From: Ulva prolifera
Lineage: Eukaryota; Chlorophyta; Ulvophyceae; Ulvales; Ulvaceae
Length of the DNA: 64,000 bases
NCBI GenBank assembly: GCA_023078555.1
Contig: CM041198.1
Location: forward strand, 8,913,836 to 8,977,835
Direction: 5' to 3'
Shown one piece after another: positions 12,281-23,794 of this stretch (the first letter of the stretch is position 1; the number at the start of each line of letters is the position of its first letter). The notes below the pieces were generated by a model. It was not told the origin of the DNA, made no database searches, and saw nothing but the letters and a program-made list of their open reading frames with translations. The translations under genes were made by a program, and so were the position numbers.

Positions 12281-12833
12281 CGTGTCTGATCGCAATGACA
12301 AGGCCAGGTTCACATGGACGCTAACAGCTCTAGCGCATGGCACTTATTTGTGGATCTGAAGCACACGACAATGCAAAGTGCATGAAATAGGGGATAGCAA
12401 CGAGGCGAGCAGACAGGCAATTCGCACGGTAGCCACGTTGTAGGTGTTGGTTGTGTGGACAAGGGCACAGAGGTCAGATATCGGCAATGCGAGCTTGGAG
12501 ACGAACAACAGGAGACGCCTGCCATGATGACAATGAGGGCAGCTGTCGAGACCAAGCCACACCTTCGTTGACAGCGTGTCCCACTTTTCCAGCAGCCTCG
12601 CGGCGCTGCTGGGTGCTGGAGCCTTCCTTCAGGATGCTATCAACATGTCCAGCAACCTCCTCATCTTTGGGAGACATTGCTAAATTCATAGCAGATAAGC
12701 TCTTTGGAGTTGATGCACCGGGCGGTGGCTTCGGTTTTATCCGTGGATTCCTGTCCGCTGCTGCAGTGGAGTCGCTGGGATGGCTGGGCTGAAATTCCTC
12801 GGCTGCTGCGTCGGGCTCCATCTGCACGTGCAC
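6820..12833 (-). CDS. Translation elongation factor 3 (eEF3)
   Basis: This ribosome-associated ABC ATPase promotes E-site tRNA release. I place ten phase-consistent exons, high to low: 12563-12833, 10793-11694, 10118-10323, 9611-9836, 9229-9439, 8618-8960, 8349-8515, 7964-8130, 7497-7673, 6820-7260. The product is 1,036 residues (yeast eEF3: 1,044). Residues 90-390 are HEAT repeats (ending near [19 protein letters not shown]), followed by a four-helix segment. ABC1 has Walker [10 protein letters not shown], signature LSGGW split by an intron, and Walker [12 protein letters not shown]2 has GPNGAGKST, an inserted chromodomain-like segment (about 832-890, [20 protein letters not shown]), LSGGQ and DEPTNYLD. 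The short tail ends KKGAAAKSG and lacks the long Lys-rich tail of the fungal protein. Start choice: first ATG of exon 1, residues [15 protein letters not shown] matching the family N-terminus. Most donors are gtgcgc. Confidence 0.95.
10573..10752. repeat. 28-bp minisatellite inside an eEF3 intron
   Basis: The tandem unit CAGGCACACACGCACGCATG plus GACGCATG recurs about six times; two units carry an extra 12-base ACGCACGCATGG block. It lies in the intron between eEF3 exons 2 (ends 10793) and 3 (starts 10323). It reads open in several frames (Cys/Val/His-rich), which is a repeat artefact. Confidence 0.9.
12212..12275. repeat. (AT)n microsatellite
   Basis: About 64 bases of nearly pure alternating AT, in the long first intron of the eEF3 gene (11695-12562). 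Confidence 0.97.
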
Positions 12834-14940
12834 TCACGCTCGTCGTCCTGAAGTCAGAGACAAAACGCAGTTCAAGTTTGAAGAACAGTGGAGGGAATCC
12901 GCAGTCAATCCAGGTGCGTAGAAAGCATGGGGCCGTCGCAGACTGACAAGTCGAGAACAGCATGGACAGTTGTGCAGGTGTCAGAGCCGCCTTGCAGTCC
13001 TGCGCTAGGACGCAGGCGCACGCAAAATGCTAAACCTTCCAGAGTATGCGTAAACAGCGTCATAGCCGCAGCGTATCGCCTACCGCTGGATCATTGCGGC
13101 TCATCCGGCTATCATCAGCGTTGCGAGGTGAACGAACTCATGGCAACCCGTAAATGGCCCATTCCTGACTATGACCCAAAAGCTACAAAATGTATGTTTA
13201 TCATTACATAATTGAAGCTTCCAGAGCTACAGCCAAACTACATGCGCAGTTGGAGTGAATGTAAGCACTGCGAGCATAAGAATATGCTGCAATGTACGCG
13301 AGCGCGCCTTTGTCAATCAAAATTTCTTGCTGAACTTCCGACTTATCTTTGGTGGTGTTTACACGTACGCTCTGACGCACTCTTTACAACACAAAGGAAA
13401 TAGCACAGTAGCTGTTCTATCGCTCGAGAGGATAGCTGGGGCGGATTGCTTTTGCTGCAGCCTGGCTCACCACGTCAATATGATAAACTGCTGCACTTGC
13501 TGACTGTGAAACATCACAGCGTAGTCGCGATCAAGGCGATGTCAGCGCCTGGTGGTGCGAATGCCCGGCAAGGAGGCGCCTCCAGGATACATCTTTGTGC
13601 CCTGCTCGTCACCTGGGCGAGTGCGTCCAGTACGGCCTTCGCGAGAGCTCTCCGCCTCAGGAACCTCGAGTCAAGAGTCTGACTCAAGACACGCATGAAT
13701 TTACTGCACTCAGGCTCTCTGATGATACACGCTCAGCCTTCGTGAGACAGCTGCAGGCGTACATACCTGTGAGTACACGCACCTCAGTGCTGACTTCGAG
13801 GTGCATATGTATGATGGAAATTCGAAGACAAGCGCTGTATAGATAAACTTGAACTACGATAAATTTTGCGGCAGTCGCTGCTTCACCGTGGAGGCGCGTG
13901 CGGTGCGGGTGACTGGCTCGCGAATGTCACTTTCAGCAGTATGTTTCATACTGTATGAATGATCCATTCACGTCCCCATGGTGGTCATGTCGGTCAGGCC
14001 ATGCGGCAGATGGCAGCTGCTGTGGCAACTGCTGTGACCAGGCTGGAGTACGCTACAGCAGCATGGCTTTGTTTTCTGGCTGTCGTGGTCCAGTCTCTCG
14101 CAGCCGGAACTTCAGGCTGCGGGAGCAGTTGCCTGCCTGTTACAATGCATCTGCATGCAGAATCATAGCAGGATTGGCTATGACAGAGGCAGTATGGCAG
14201 ATTACAGTAACTTCGGGAAGAGCCACCACATGCAAAAGCAGGCCACCGACATCCAGCCTGATCACACAATGTGGCACAAAGACACGGTCGGCGAGGCAGG
14301 AAGCACCGCTGGCACAGCAACAGAACACAACTGCATCACAGGAAGCTATGCACAGCGATGCCCAGCTGCCGTGGCGTCTCAGATCACAACACGGAATGCC
14401 TTCACGCACCGCAGGCGTAGCCACAAATTATCGCACAACGTGTGCGTACACTGCTCCCTCTGACCGCCAGTAGCTCAAGCCTGTGCCACCCAATGTCAGA
14501 GAATGGTCTTGCGCCGTCTCATGGACACGTCAAATGCGCCCGCCACCTCCACGGTCAACGCCAAGAGTCAGCCTTACGTCCTTTTTAACGCAGCCAAGGC
14601 TGCACGATTCCGCACCAGCCCTGCGTGTTCAAGGCGGTGCAGCAGCCATGCCACCTGATCCCATGCACGGACCAGGCAACGCCTCCAGACATGTCGCATG
14701 TGATCGCTGCGACAGGCCATCGCCATGCTTACAGTGGGCCCAGGCCAAGGCATCTGCACTGCACTGTTGAGCAGCAAGCGCGGCTAGGAGCGGCACTCCT
14801 GCACTGCAGCTATCTCAAGGGGTACCCAAATCCGCGACTGCGCCAGAGTTGCATAATTCACGGGGGACCGTGAGTACCACGGGAGGCTGTCACATTGCAC
14901 ACACAGCAACAACCAGAACCGACATGGCCGCCATGACCGC
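12834..14940. other. Intergenic region upstream of eEF3
   Basis: No recognisable gene. A weak exon candidate runs from about 13595 to 13768 on the + strand: a frame ending in DTRSAFVRQLQAYIP is followed directly by a consensus gtgagtac donor, but I found no partner exon. One degenerate copy of the dispersed 50-bp repeat lies at 14271-14323. Confidence 0.4.
14271..14323 (+). repeat. Dispersed 50-bp repeat, degenerate copy a
   Basis: CACAAAGACACGGTCGGCGA, then GGCAGGAAGCACCGCTGGCA. It shares the order AC-AA-GAC, an interval, then GAGGC-GG-AGCACCGC with copies at 14963, 62031 and 62990 (minus). Confidence 0.5.
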
Positions 14941-14962
14941 CATGCCATCTTGATCCAGGCTG

Positions 14963-15470
14963 TATGTTACAAGGACAAAGCTGGAGGCGCAGGAAGCACC
15001 GCCAGGTCAAAGAGGAAGCAGACGAACCCAAAGCGCGCGCGTCAGGAGAGCGACAGCCACCTCGAATCCGCCCGAACACAGGGCCAAGTCACAGCAAGCA
15101 CCCGCACACAGCACCCCGCCTCAGCCCGAATGAACACGCACCCACACACCCCCACACCACACCCACACACCCGTCCCCGGTCAAGCCCCCTACACACGCA
15201 CCCCCGCGCCCGCACGCAACACGACCCCGGCGCCCTCGCGCCCGCGGCGGCCCAAGCTGGCAGCCCGGCCGGAGCCGGCCCAATGCGCAAGCCGCCCGGG
15301 GGGGCCCGCCCCCCCAGACCCCAACCCTATCCCCCAACCACAGCCGCCCCCTGCTGCAATCCTGTACCCAAACAGAGCAGCCCAGGCTGTGTGAGGGCCC
15401 AGCAGCGACATCACCGAACGCCACAGGCCACCCCCACAGGGCCGCCGACCAGCAACGGCAGGGCTTCATG
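14963..15470 (+). repeat. Dispersed repeat copy b with C/A-rich body
   Basis: Starts with TGTTACAAGGACAAAGCTGG (14965) and GGCGCAGGAAGCACCGCCAG, followed by a GC-rich body of CACCC/CCCACAC runs. At about 15243-15280 it carries CGGCCCAAGCTGGCAGCCCG, closely matched at 63130-63170. The body is open in several frames (Pro/Thr/His-rich), which I attribute to composition, not coding. Confidence 0.55.
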
Positions 15471-17123
15471 AATGAACAGGTACATGGTTAACATGTGCAG
15501 CATTGTCCGATACGCTTGTGCCAACATCCCGCAGCCAGTTGGCACTTGACACCACAATGTGTCTGGCGGTACCTGCGTAGCCATGCCGGCTCTCAGAGGC
15601 CGTGCCCCGGAACGCACCTCCAGCGCTACTTCCGCCAGGGAAGTGGCCGCACTTCGAGCAGGGTCAGGCACTGCTGGGGGGAACATGCCCCTGCTGTGGT
15701 CGTCGGTCGCAAGCAGGGTGCGCTGCTGCACAATGGCGCAGCATGAGCTGCCCTCCTCCCGAGCTCCGTCCTCTCGACACACCGCGGAGCGGGTGCACCG
15801 GCGCAGAGCTGCTGCTGTCGTTCGCGTGCTGCAACTAGCACTGTCATTGTGTATGCATGGCTGCACACGCTTGGCCATGTCCACTTGGGTGTTGACGACT
15901 CGAGACCAAATTGGGGGGTTACCAGGTTGGCTGGTTGCCTGACTGATTGCTGTGACTGTGCACAAGTCCGACACTTGATCCGCAATTTGGCCTGCCACAC
16001 GAAGTGTGTGGAGCAGTGCAACTAAACAGAGTGTTGCCACTGTTTGATCACACTGATGTGGCGCTAATGAGATGGCATCATCTGCCGGTGATTTCCCTCT
16101 TATGCAACAGGCCTGCAAACAGAACCCCCCCAGGCATCATGCCAAACCCACAACAATAGTGGCCTCAGCACCCCGGCCGGAAGAGGACACTGCAGAGATG
16201 TGGTTGGGAATTATGGATTCTCTAGTTAATGTCCGTGTTGTGTCACATGTTCCTGCTGAAAGGATGGAGTCCTTGCAGTGCATTTGCAGTTCTTCTGCTG
16301 AGCGGCATGGCTGACGTAAGCTTGGCCTGGTCACCGTTGTCAGAGTGTGGAAGTCATGGCTGTCAGCGATTTCACCGCAGGGTCAAGCTCGGGCCTCGTC
16401 AGGCGGCGTGCTGCGGCGCCAGAGTGTGGCTGTCGGCACAGCAGCACCTTGCTGCCATGAACGCATCGTCCGCAACATGCGACAACGCCCCGTCGGGGCA
16501 GACTTGGGAGCAAGATAAACCGTTGATTTGTGAGTTACGCCATTCTTTCAAGTGGGCACTGTCGCGGCGGAGGTCCTTAAATGGGGGTGACAATGCTGCT
16601 CAATTCACGCCCGTCACTCACGCAGTCAACCAATTCAAGTCACAGGCGTTGCTCTCGGAGTGGACAGATACACGTACGCAAAAACAAGGGTAAAGGAGAG
16701 CGACCATTCCGTCTTGTCGCCATGGCTCAGGCATGTGACGACGGTAGAACGATTGGACAGGTGCGACCTCGTATACCCACAGTCACTTGTCACCAGGCCA
16801 ACCTGGGTGCGCTAAGCCGACAAAATGCATCGGGAATTCCACTTGGAATGCAGCCCGGTGTTTATTCGGCTACAACAGCTGTGTCACGCATTGCGATCTG
16901 AAGTATCCGTGATCGACGTGTCGAAAGCGTCGCGACTCCGCACAAAGCCCGAGCCTGGGATTTTGTTCAAATCTGCAGGAACACGCAGAGCCACCACCCC
17001 AAATGACTGAAAGTTGAGATTCCAAGCCGCTGGGTAGAAGCATTTGCGCGCATTCGTGGTCGTGGAGCTGTGATGTGTTCGCTCGCTCATGGGCGACAAT
17101 GAGGAGGCGTGCCATGCGACCAG
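15471..17123. other. Gene-poor stretch upstream of the sucrose phosphorylase gene
   Basis: No certain gene. Possible upstream exons of the next gene: an 80-codon open frame at 16072-16314, and a short segment from ATG 16722 reading MAQACDDGRTIGQ before a CAG|gtgcga donor. Neither could be joined to 17124 with confidence. The rest shows nothing recognisable. Confidence 0.35.
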
Positions 17124-20100
17124 ATGTGCCATGTGCAGGGCGAAAAGGACACTTCGGAGCTGGATCTTGACTTGGGTGTGGAGAGATCTGTGCGAATTGA
17201 CCGGGATCCAACTCCAGCAGAGCGTCTTGCCCACCTGATGCCTGGTAAATGCACGGTCACCGAGCGTGTGAACTGGGGTGTAGACACTAGCCTGTCCAAC
17301 CAGGTCCAGCTATCTGTGTACCCCGACTGCATCGGGCCAGAAGGCAAGCGGGACATCACTGCTGTTGCGGAATTCGTCAGCAAATGCATCGGGGAAGTGG
17401 CTGGTGGTGTGCACGTTCTGCCGTTCTACCCCAGCTCAGCGGATCGCGGCTTCGCCCCACTGACCCACAAAGAAGTGAATGAGGATCTTGGCTCTTGGGA
17501 CGATCTCCAGAGTATCGCCTCCAAGCGGGACTTGTGTGTGGACTACATGGTCAACCACATCTCTGCACAGAGCAAGGAATTCAAGGACTTCGTCAGCAAG
17601 GGCGATAAAGTGTGCTCCCAACACCGGCAATAGCAAGCATCCTCACCGCTGCTTGGACACAAATGTGCTTGGCATGGCCAAATCAGCTCCAGCCTGCTCT
17701 TATCCTCTCACATCAGGCCTCAACCCATGCCTTGCAAGCACAGGCTGCCTTTCCTTCAGGAACAGTGGTGCTTCATCCACATGTCGCCAATACACGATGC
17801 CTCACCCACTCTACCTGTGGAAGCTCCACAGAGGTAGAGTCGACGGACGAGCGCCTCGTCTCGTGTGCCAGGTCTGGTATCACATCTGCGACGACCCATT
17901 GAACATCACACCTGTAGCAATTTCCCCTCTGTACACTGGTCAAGCTTCATAGTGGCAGCTCAGTGTTCCACATTACACGGCAGACGGGCCAATGGCTTGC
18001 AGCATGCGCAGCATCGCGGGGTGACCATACAGCCTGTCAGCTCTTATAGCGCGTAAACGAGCTGTCAATTTGCAATGCCACCTCAGCCACCTCGGCCACG
18101 GCCAGACCCACTGCAAGCGTGCTTGCAGTCGGAGTATGCGCCGCTCTTCATACGGTACAATGACATCTTTGAAGATGGTGATGAGGAGGCTGTGAAGAAA
18201 GTGTACACCCGTGCCCCCACCCCTCCCTTCCTTGAGATAACACATGACGATGGCACGAGCCAGAAAGTATGGAGCTCGTTCTCAGAGGAGCAGATCGACA
18301 TCAACACGTTCAGCAACGAAGGCCGGGACTTCATCTCAGACCAGGTCACATCGCTATGCGCCACGTGCGCCCCTCCTCCCAACGCCTAGCAGAATGCTGC
18401 GACACCTGCACGTAGCAGACACCTCCTGGTTGCGTCTCAATCGCTGATCAGACCGGTGCGGCAGTGACACGGCCCATGCACCGTGTCACGACCGAGTTCA
18501 TGACCCTGCTGCGCCGCGCGCTCATCGGCGTGTTGTGGCAACATGCAGGGCAAACCTGGTGCGGCTCGACGCGTTTGGCTACACCACGAAGCGCAAGGGC
18601 ACCAACTGCTTCTTCGTGCAGCCCGACGTCTGGGAGCTGCTGCACTACGTCCAGGACCAGCTCCAGTGCAAGGGCACGGAGCTGCTGTGCGAGGTGCACG
18701 ACCACTACGTCATGCAGAAGGCGCTCGCGGAGCACAGCATCTGGGCCTACGACTTCTGCCTGCCCTTCCTCGTCCTGCAGGTGCTCCCCTCCTCTGCTAC
18801 GGCCTCTCCTGCAGCCCCCACACCTGTGGCCACTCCTTCATTAGGATTTTCAATCTCACGCGGATCGCTCGAGTCCGCGATGATCTGTGCCCTAAAAAGT
18901 ACAGTAATGTATTTCTGAAGTTGCTTAACCATTCTCTTGCCAGGCATTGGCAATCCCAGACATCCGTGGCCCGCTGCGATCGTTGGGCAGGCTGTTGCGT
19001 TGACGCGGCGCTGCCGTGGCCGTGTGTGATGACGCCCCGTGGCTGAGGTGGTGGCCGTGTGTGCAGACGCTGTATGACGCGGACGCAGACAACCTCAAGG
19101 CGTGGTGGCTGAAGTGCCCCCGCAAGCAGGTGACGACGCTCGACACGCATGACGGCATCCCCGTCGTCGACCTCAGCGATGTGCTGACGACCGACCAGGT
19201 CACCCGCACTCAGGAGCGCATCCTCGCCAACGGCGCCAACGTCAACGACCGCTACAACCCCAAGGCTCAAGACAACGAAGTGTACCAGGCATGCTGCTGT
19301 CTGCCTTCCTCCGCATGCACTTGTCGCCGCGGCCTGTCTCCAACAGTGGGCTAGTTCTGGCTGATAAACACATGCCGGCAGTCATGCACCGCTCGCACAC
19401 TCTGCACTGGGGCGCGAGCCGTACCCTCGTTGATGCCTCCTAAGCTCGTTGACTTGCCGTGCACAGGGCAACCCCATGCCCAGCGCTGCACGCCCGGGCC
19501 GATTCTCCCCCAGCACACATGCATGCAGCGCATTCACGGCGCAGATGTCGTCCGCGAGTCGCGCTCCGACAGCCCCCCCCCCCCCCCCCCCCCCCCTGGC
19601 ATGGAGCACGAGGCCCCAATGACACACGGCTGTGCAGCTGAACATCACGTACTTCTCGGCGGTGGAGGAGGACGAGACGTGGTACCTGCTGGCGCGCGCG
19701 CTGCAGTTCTTCACGCCGGGGGTGCCGCTCGTCTACTACGTCGGCCTCCTCGCCGGCGCGAACGACGCGGCCCTCGTGGAGGAGACCGGCACCGGCCGCG
19801 ACATCAACCGCCACCCCTACACCGTGCCGGAGGCGGAGAAGGAGATGAAGCGGCCGGTGGTGAAGGTGCGGCCGGCGCGGCCTCCTGCCGTGTGTGCACT
19901 GGTGGCCGCTCGCTTCGATTCGAGGGTCCGCGATGCAGGCCCGGGTCCCTGGGGTTGTCGATTCAACTTGCTCGGAGCCAATCGATCGTATACACCTCGA
20001 CGCTACGATACAACTGTTGAATAATGGTGTCGAGGCACGGGGCCCTCCTGATCTGCATATCTGTCAGGAGCGTGAGGAATCGGCGCCTCATGCCAGGCAG

Positions 20101-21178
20101 GCGTGTATGCACCGGGTGTTCTAGTCCGGCGCTGCTTGGTGTCTGCCTGTCACATTGATCGGTGGCCGCAATCCACACCAGCCCCCCGCTGCCCCGTGCT
20201 GCGGCACACATGAAGTACACAGCCCTGGAGAATCAATCCCTGAGGAAGGGGCGATCACTGGGTGCCGACGCGCTAGGCCGGTGCAGGCGCTGATGGACAT
20301 GTGCAAGCTGCGCAACACGCACCCGGCCTTCAACGGCTCCTTTGAGGTCCTCGACGCCGTCGTCGACATCCAGCAGTACAGCGAGCAGCTGCACGCCCTG
20401 GAGCCCGGTAGCAGCAGCGCCTTCCTCACCGAGCGGCTCGGCATGCCCGCGGACGTCGCGGTCTCGCTGGACGGCAGAGGCTGGTGCGTGCCCCCCCCCC
20501 CCCCCCCTGGCACCAGCTGGCCCCACGAGCCTACATGTGCAGGACTACTGCGGTGTGACGGGGCGTGTCGGTACGTCTGTGGTGCGCAAGCGTGCGGACT
20601 TTCGGGGGTTGTCCCGTGACAGGCAGGCACTACGATCTGTGCTCAACCAAACACATATACTGTGTGATCTCGCCGAAGCACCACACAGCAAGCAGGCGGC
20701 CTTGCATGGCAGCCGGTGAGGCCGCCTATGCTGACCGGTCTGTGTCTGATGCTGCAGGTTCATCGATAAGCTGCTCAAGGGTGCCACCGACGAGCCCAAG
20801 CTGTCCACCAACGGCGCCCTCCAGTCCGCCGATATGCCGAGCGGCGACATCTCGGAGGGCGAGCGCCTCTACCACCCGTGCTCTGCGGCGCTGGAGAACG
20901 TCAAGAATGGCCTCATGTCCCCTGTGGACACGGCGCACGGCCGGCAGTTCTCGGTGCCGGAGCGCTCCGCGCTGCGGCGCCGCGCCCTGCAGCGCGACGT
21001 CTCCCTGCACGTGCCCCGCAACGTCGCCATCTGCCGCTGGAGCGCCGCGGACGCCTGGGCCGTGCTCGAGGTGGACCTGTGCCGGAAGGCCGGGCGGATC
21101 GTGTTCTCGGAGGAGGGTGGCGTAGGGGTGTTTGACATCGGGTCGGTCCTGAGCAAGTACCACGAGGCAGAGGAGTGA
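17124..21178 (+). CDS. Sucrose phosphorylase-like glycoside hydrolase family 13 (GH13_18) enzyme
   Basis: Family members reversibly phosphorolyse sucrose (or a related glucoside) to glucose-1-phosphate. Seven exons: 17124-17609, 18129-18364, 18549-18780, 19067-19288, 19638-19865, 20287-20483, 20758-21178; about 673 residues against about 490-560 in bacteria. GH13 motifs are in order: region I DYMVNHIS, region II RLDAFGY (nucleophile Asp), region III CEVHDHY (acid/base Glu), region IV LDTHDG (stabiliser Asp). The family hallmark YYVGLLAGAND...GTGRDINRHPYT is complete. After RNTHPAF the C-terminal domain holds an extra ~130 residues, then a typical ending strand (AVLEVDLCRKAGRIVF). The intron after 19288 uses a GC donor (CAG|gcatgc). 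The start is uncertain: ATG 17124 opens the frame, but a tgcag acceptor lies just after it, so an upstream exon is possible. I saw no clear transit peptide. Substrate is not decidable from sequence. Confidence 0.9.
19573..19596. repeat. Poly-C tract (24) in a sucrose phosphorylase intron
   Basis: An uninterrupted run of C lies about 40 bases before the gtgcag acceptor of the exon starting at 19638. Another 17-base C run (20491-20507) begins 8 bases after the gtgcgt donor at 20484. Confidence 0.95.
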
Positions 21179-23794
21179 GGCGTGCTGAGGGGCTGGCGCG
21201 GCTGCGTGGCAGGAGGACTGGGGAGCGACTGGCTCGGCTGAACACGGCCGGTGGCTGTACTGGTAGCTGCTGGTGGCTGAGGCGTGGCAGCGGCATGTGT
21301 GACATGCGCCGCAGTCGCAGCGAGGCTGGGTGCGGAGGTCCCGAAGCCACAGGCGATCTTGTACATGTGACACTGTGATGAGACAGGGCTGCGGTTAGAA
21401 GGGAGTCAAATGGTTTTTTGGTCAGGATGGGTTTTTCGGGCGCACGCCAGCGTCAGATTGCGCCTCGCTGTCAGCGTATGTGAAGCCCCCATTCTGAGTA
21501 GGGCTGGTGATCACTCGAGGTGCAGTGAAAATACATTTTGCAGGGATGAGGCCGTCGTAAATGAGCTGCAATTCAAGACTCTGGACTCGGCTCGATGCCG
21601 CTCCCCCATGTGCACCTGACCATTGTGACGCTTTTCGGGAGCAGTGGCTACACTTTGTACCCTCCATGATGGTGGTGTATGTGAGATGTGGGCGATTTCA
21701 TGCCTTGGGCACAGGCCATTGCAATGTGTCCAGTGCTGCCAAGCATCTGCAACATCAGGATCGGAGCACCTGCACCTCAAATGCAGGCTCTCACACTACC
21801 AGCCAATCTAAGGTCACTGCTTCAGGACATCCTACATCCCTCCCGACCTTTCACACAGCCGCACCTGCTGATGACAGGTGTCGGCGGGGCAGTCACCTAG
21901 AGCAACAATCCAGGCCCTCAGCTGGTTTCTCGTGAAGTGACGTGCTTGATTGAAAAGGTCTCGACAAGGTCCGACAGCAGGTTGGCACAATCATGCCCTC
22001 CGACTGATTGACCGAGCAGCTGTCGACTCGGCATTGCAGGGTGTGGACGCTTACTGACGGAGGCCATCTACGGCATTGCTGGAAGGTTGGGGCCCAGAGG
22101 CTGAGTCGTGGTGATTACATGGTATTTGCCTGAGGCGGCATATTTTGCATGCAGGTGACATGCACTAGACGATTACCGATCTCGGCTTCATTGAGCTGTA
22201 GCTGGCTTGTTACAGTGATAGAGCGCTAGTTCGTTGAGTCCCTGGTGTGCATGCAGCGCTATTCAACCACCTCGTGACGCCTAGTCCTCACCAGCCTCCC
22301 ATCAATGATCTCAACACAGACTCTGCGGGCATGTGCATGCCGATGGTGCCAGTTTGCTGACAGTGCTGAATGGCATGGCCTCTGTCATTGTGCCCATCAG
22401 AACATTACAATCAGCGGGGCTGGAGAGCATTTACATGAATTCAGTGTGCCTTGGAATACGCATGCTTTCGATGATGCAAAAGCCTAGCCTGTGACAGCAA
22501 TCCTAACAATATCAATCTTCTATCAAATGCATTACATCAATGCTTTCTACAGTAAATCCACGTTTTCAGTACGTGGTGTAACTGCAATTGCGCCAACTCG
22601 GTATCAGAGCACTGTGAACACAAGCCCCAGTTGTGACCCACAAGTTCACGGCATGATGGACAGCACGTGCCCTGACATATCATATCAACGAGACACAAGT
22701 TGCCTGACATCTAGCACACTTTGATGTGCATGCTTGAACGACTTGGAAGACAGCACGGACCCAAACAGCACCGTTCTGTCTGAATGCATCGAGATAAACC
22801 GAGAGACGTGCCGATGCCCTGCTGCACAAGAGAGGCATGATGGAGTCAATGGAGCTGTAGTCACACGTGTTGGCATCACCCCGCTGGGAAGGTCACGAGT
22901 CAAGTGTATCTGTGTGCTGACCAGGCCCACAGCTTCCTTGTTTCATGCAAGTAACCGATGACTCAGTGCAGTGGTCACCGCACACGCACACATCCGTCAG
23001 CACATGCAAAGTAAAGTAACTCAGTAACTCAGTAAGTTACTGCGCCGTATCCTATTGGACATTGACAACTCCGAGTTAACGGGGCCACATATGCCGCAAG
23101 GGTAAACCACCTGGAAACCCCCCTCACACCCTCCTCAGCACATGTCACACGGTCACTACTTCCTCAAGGCCGGTCAGTATGACTGGCAGAGGCACTGCAC
23201 CCATCGACAGCATGCCGCAGAGTCTGCGGGTGCAGCATCCTCCGCACAGACTCACCACCCGCCCGTCGAGGCGTCAAGCCGCTGATGAAATAAAACTCAC
23301 ATGGACGTCGTCAACCACACCGCATTCGGCGTGATCAAAAGTCGGCACACAGCAGCAGGGCGTGGCAAAGACTGCCACCCTCGCGAGCTGTGCACCTGGA
23401 CAACAACCGCGGGTGGTGCCACAAAACGTGCACTCTTTCACTCAGTGTGCACTGTCCACTCCTACCTCGCGCCAAACGCTGGGCGCGTGCAGCCCAGCGC
23501 GCTGCCGCGCACTGTCGATTGCCTACCCACAATTTCAATACAGGATTGCGGATTGTATGAGCCGCAAATCGACCCTATCCCGCGCCACGAATGAATGCAC
23601 ACTCCACACCCGGCGCAGGTACCCTGGCCAGGGCGTGCCTAGCATCTAGCCCGACCCTACACGCTCCCCCATATCATCACCAGCTCAGCGCCTCTGACCG
23701 CAATCCCTGCAGTCGTGGTGAATCAACCCCCCCGGCCCAATGCTAACCGCACGCGCCACATCACGCGCCGCACGTCAGCCGCGCGGCGCGCGCG
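21179..23794. other. Intergenic region between two convergent genes
   Basis: No coding exon recognised; open frames are short and on both strands. Composition falls to a more neutral GC than the flanking genes. It contains the SINE-like repeat at 23005-23127. Confidence 0.5.
23005..23127 (-). repeat. SINE-like dispersed repeat, copy 1 (3' part)
   Basis: Positions 23044-23127 match 40172-40252 almost base for base (shared core GCCGTATCCTATTGGACATT, then GACAACTCCGAGTTAACGGG and CCACCTGGAAACCCCCCTCA). On the minus strand the element ends in a short tandem of TTACTGAG units (23007-23041), a tail typical of SINEs. No tRNA-like head is visible in this copy, so it is probably 5'-truncated. Confidence 0.7.

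Noticed and set aside
13541-13790. Possible small gene with a strong gtgagt donor
   Set aside because: Three overlapping frames compete, and no downstream exon continues any of them.
15042-15491. Proline/threonine-rich frames at 15.0-15.5 kb as a cell-wall (extensin-like) protein
   Set aside because: No regular SPPPP units or signal peptide; sequence matches the dispersed repeat body at 63 kb.
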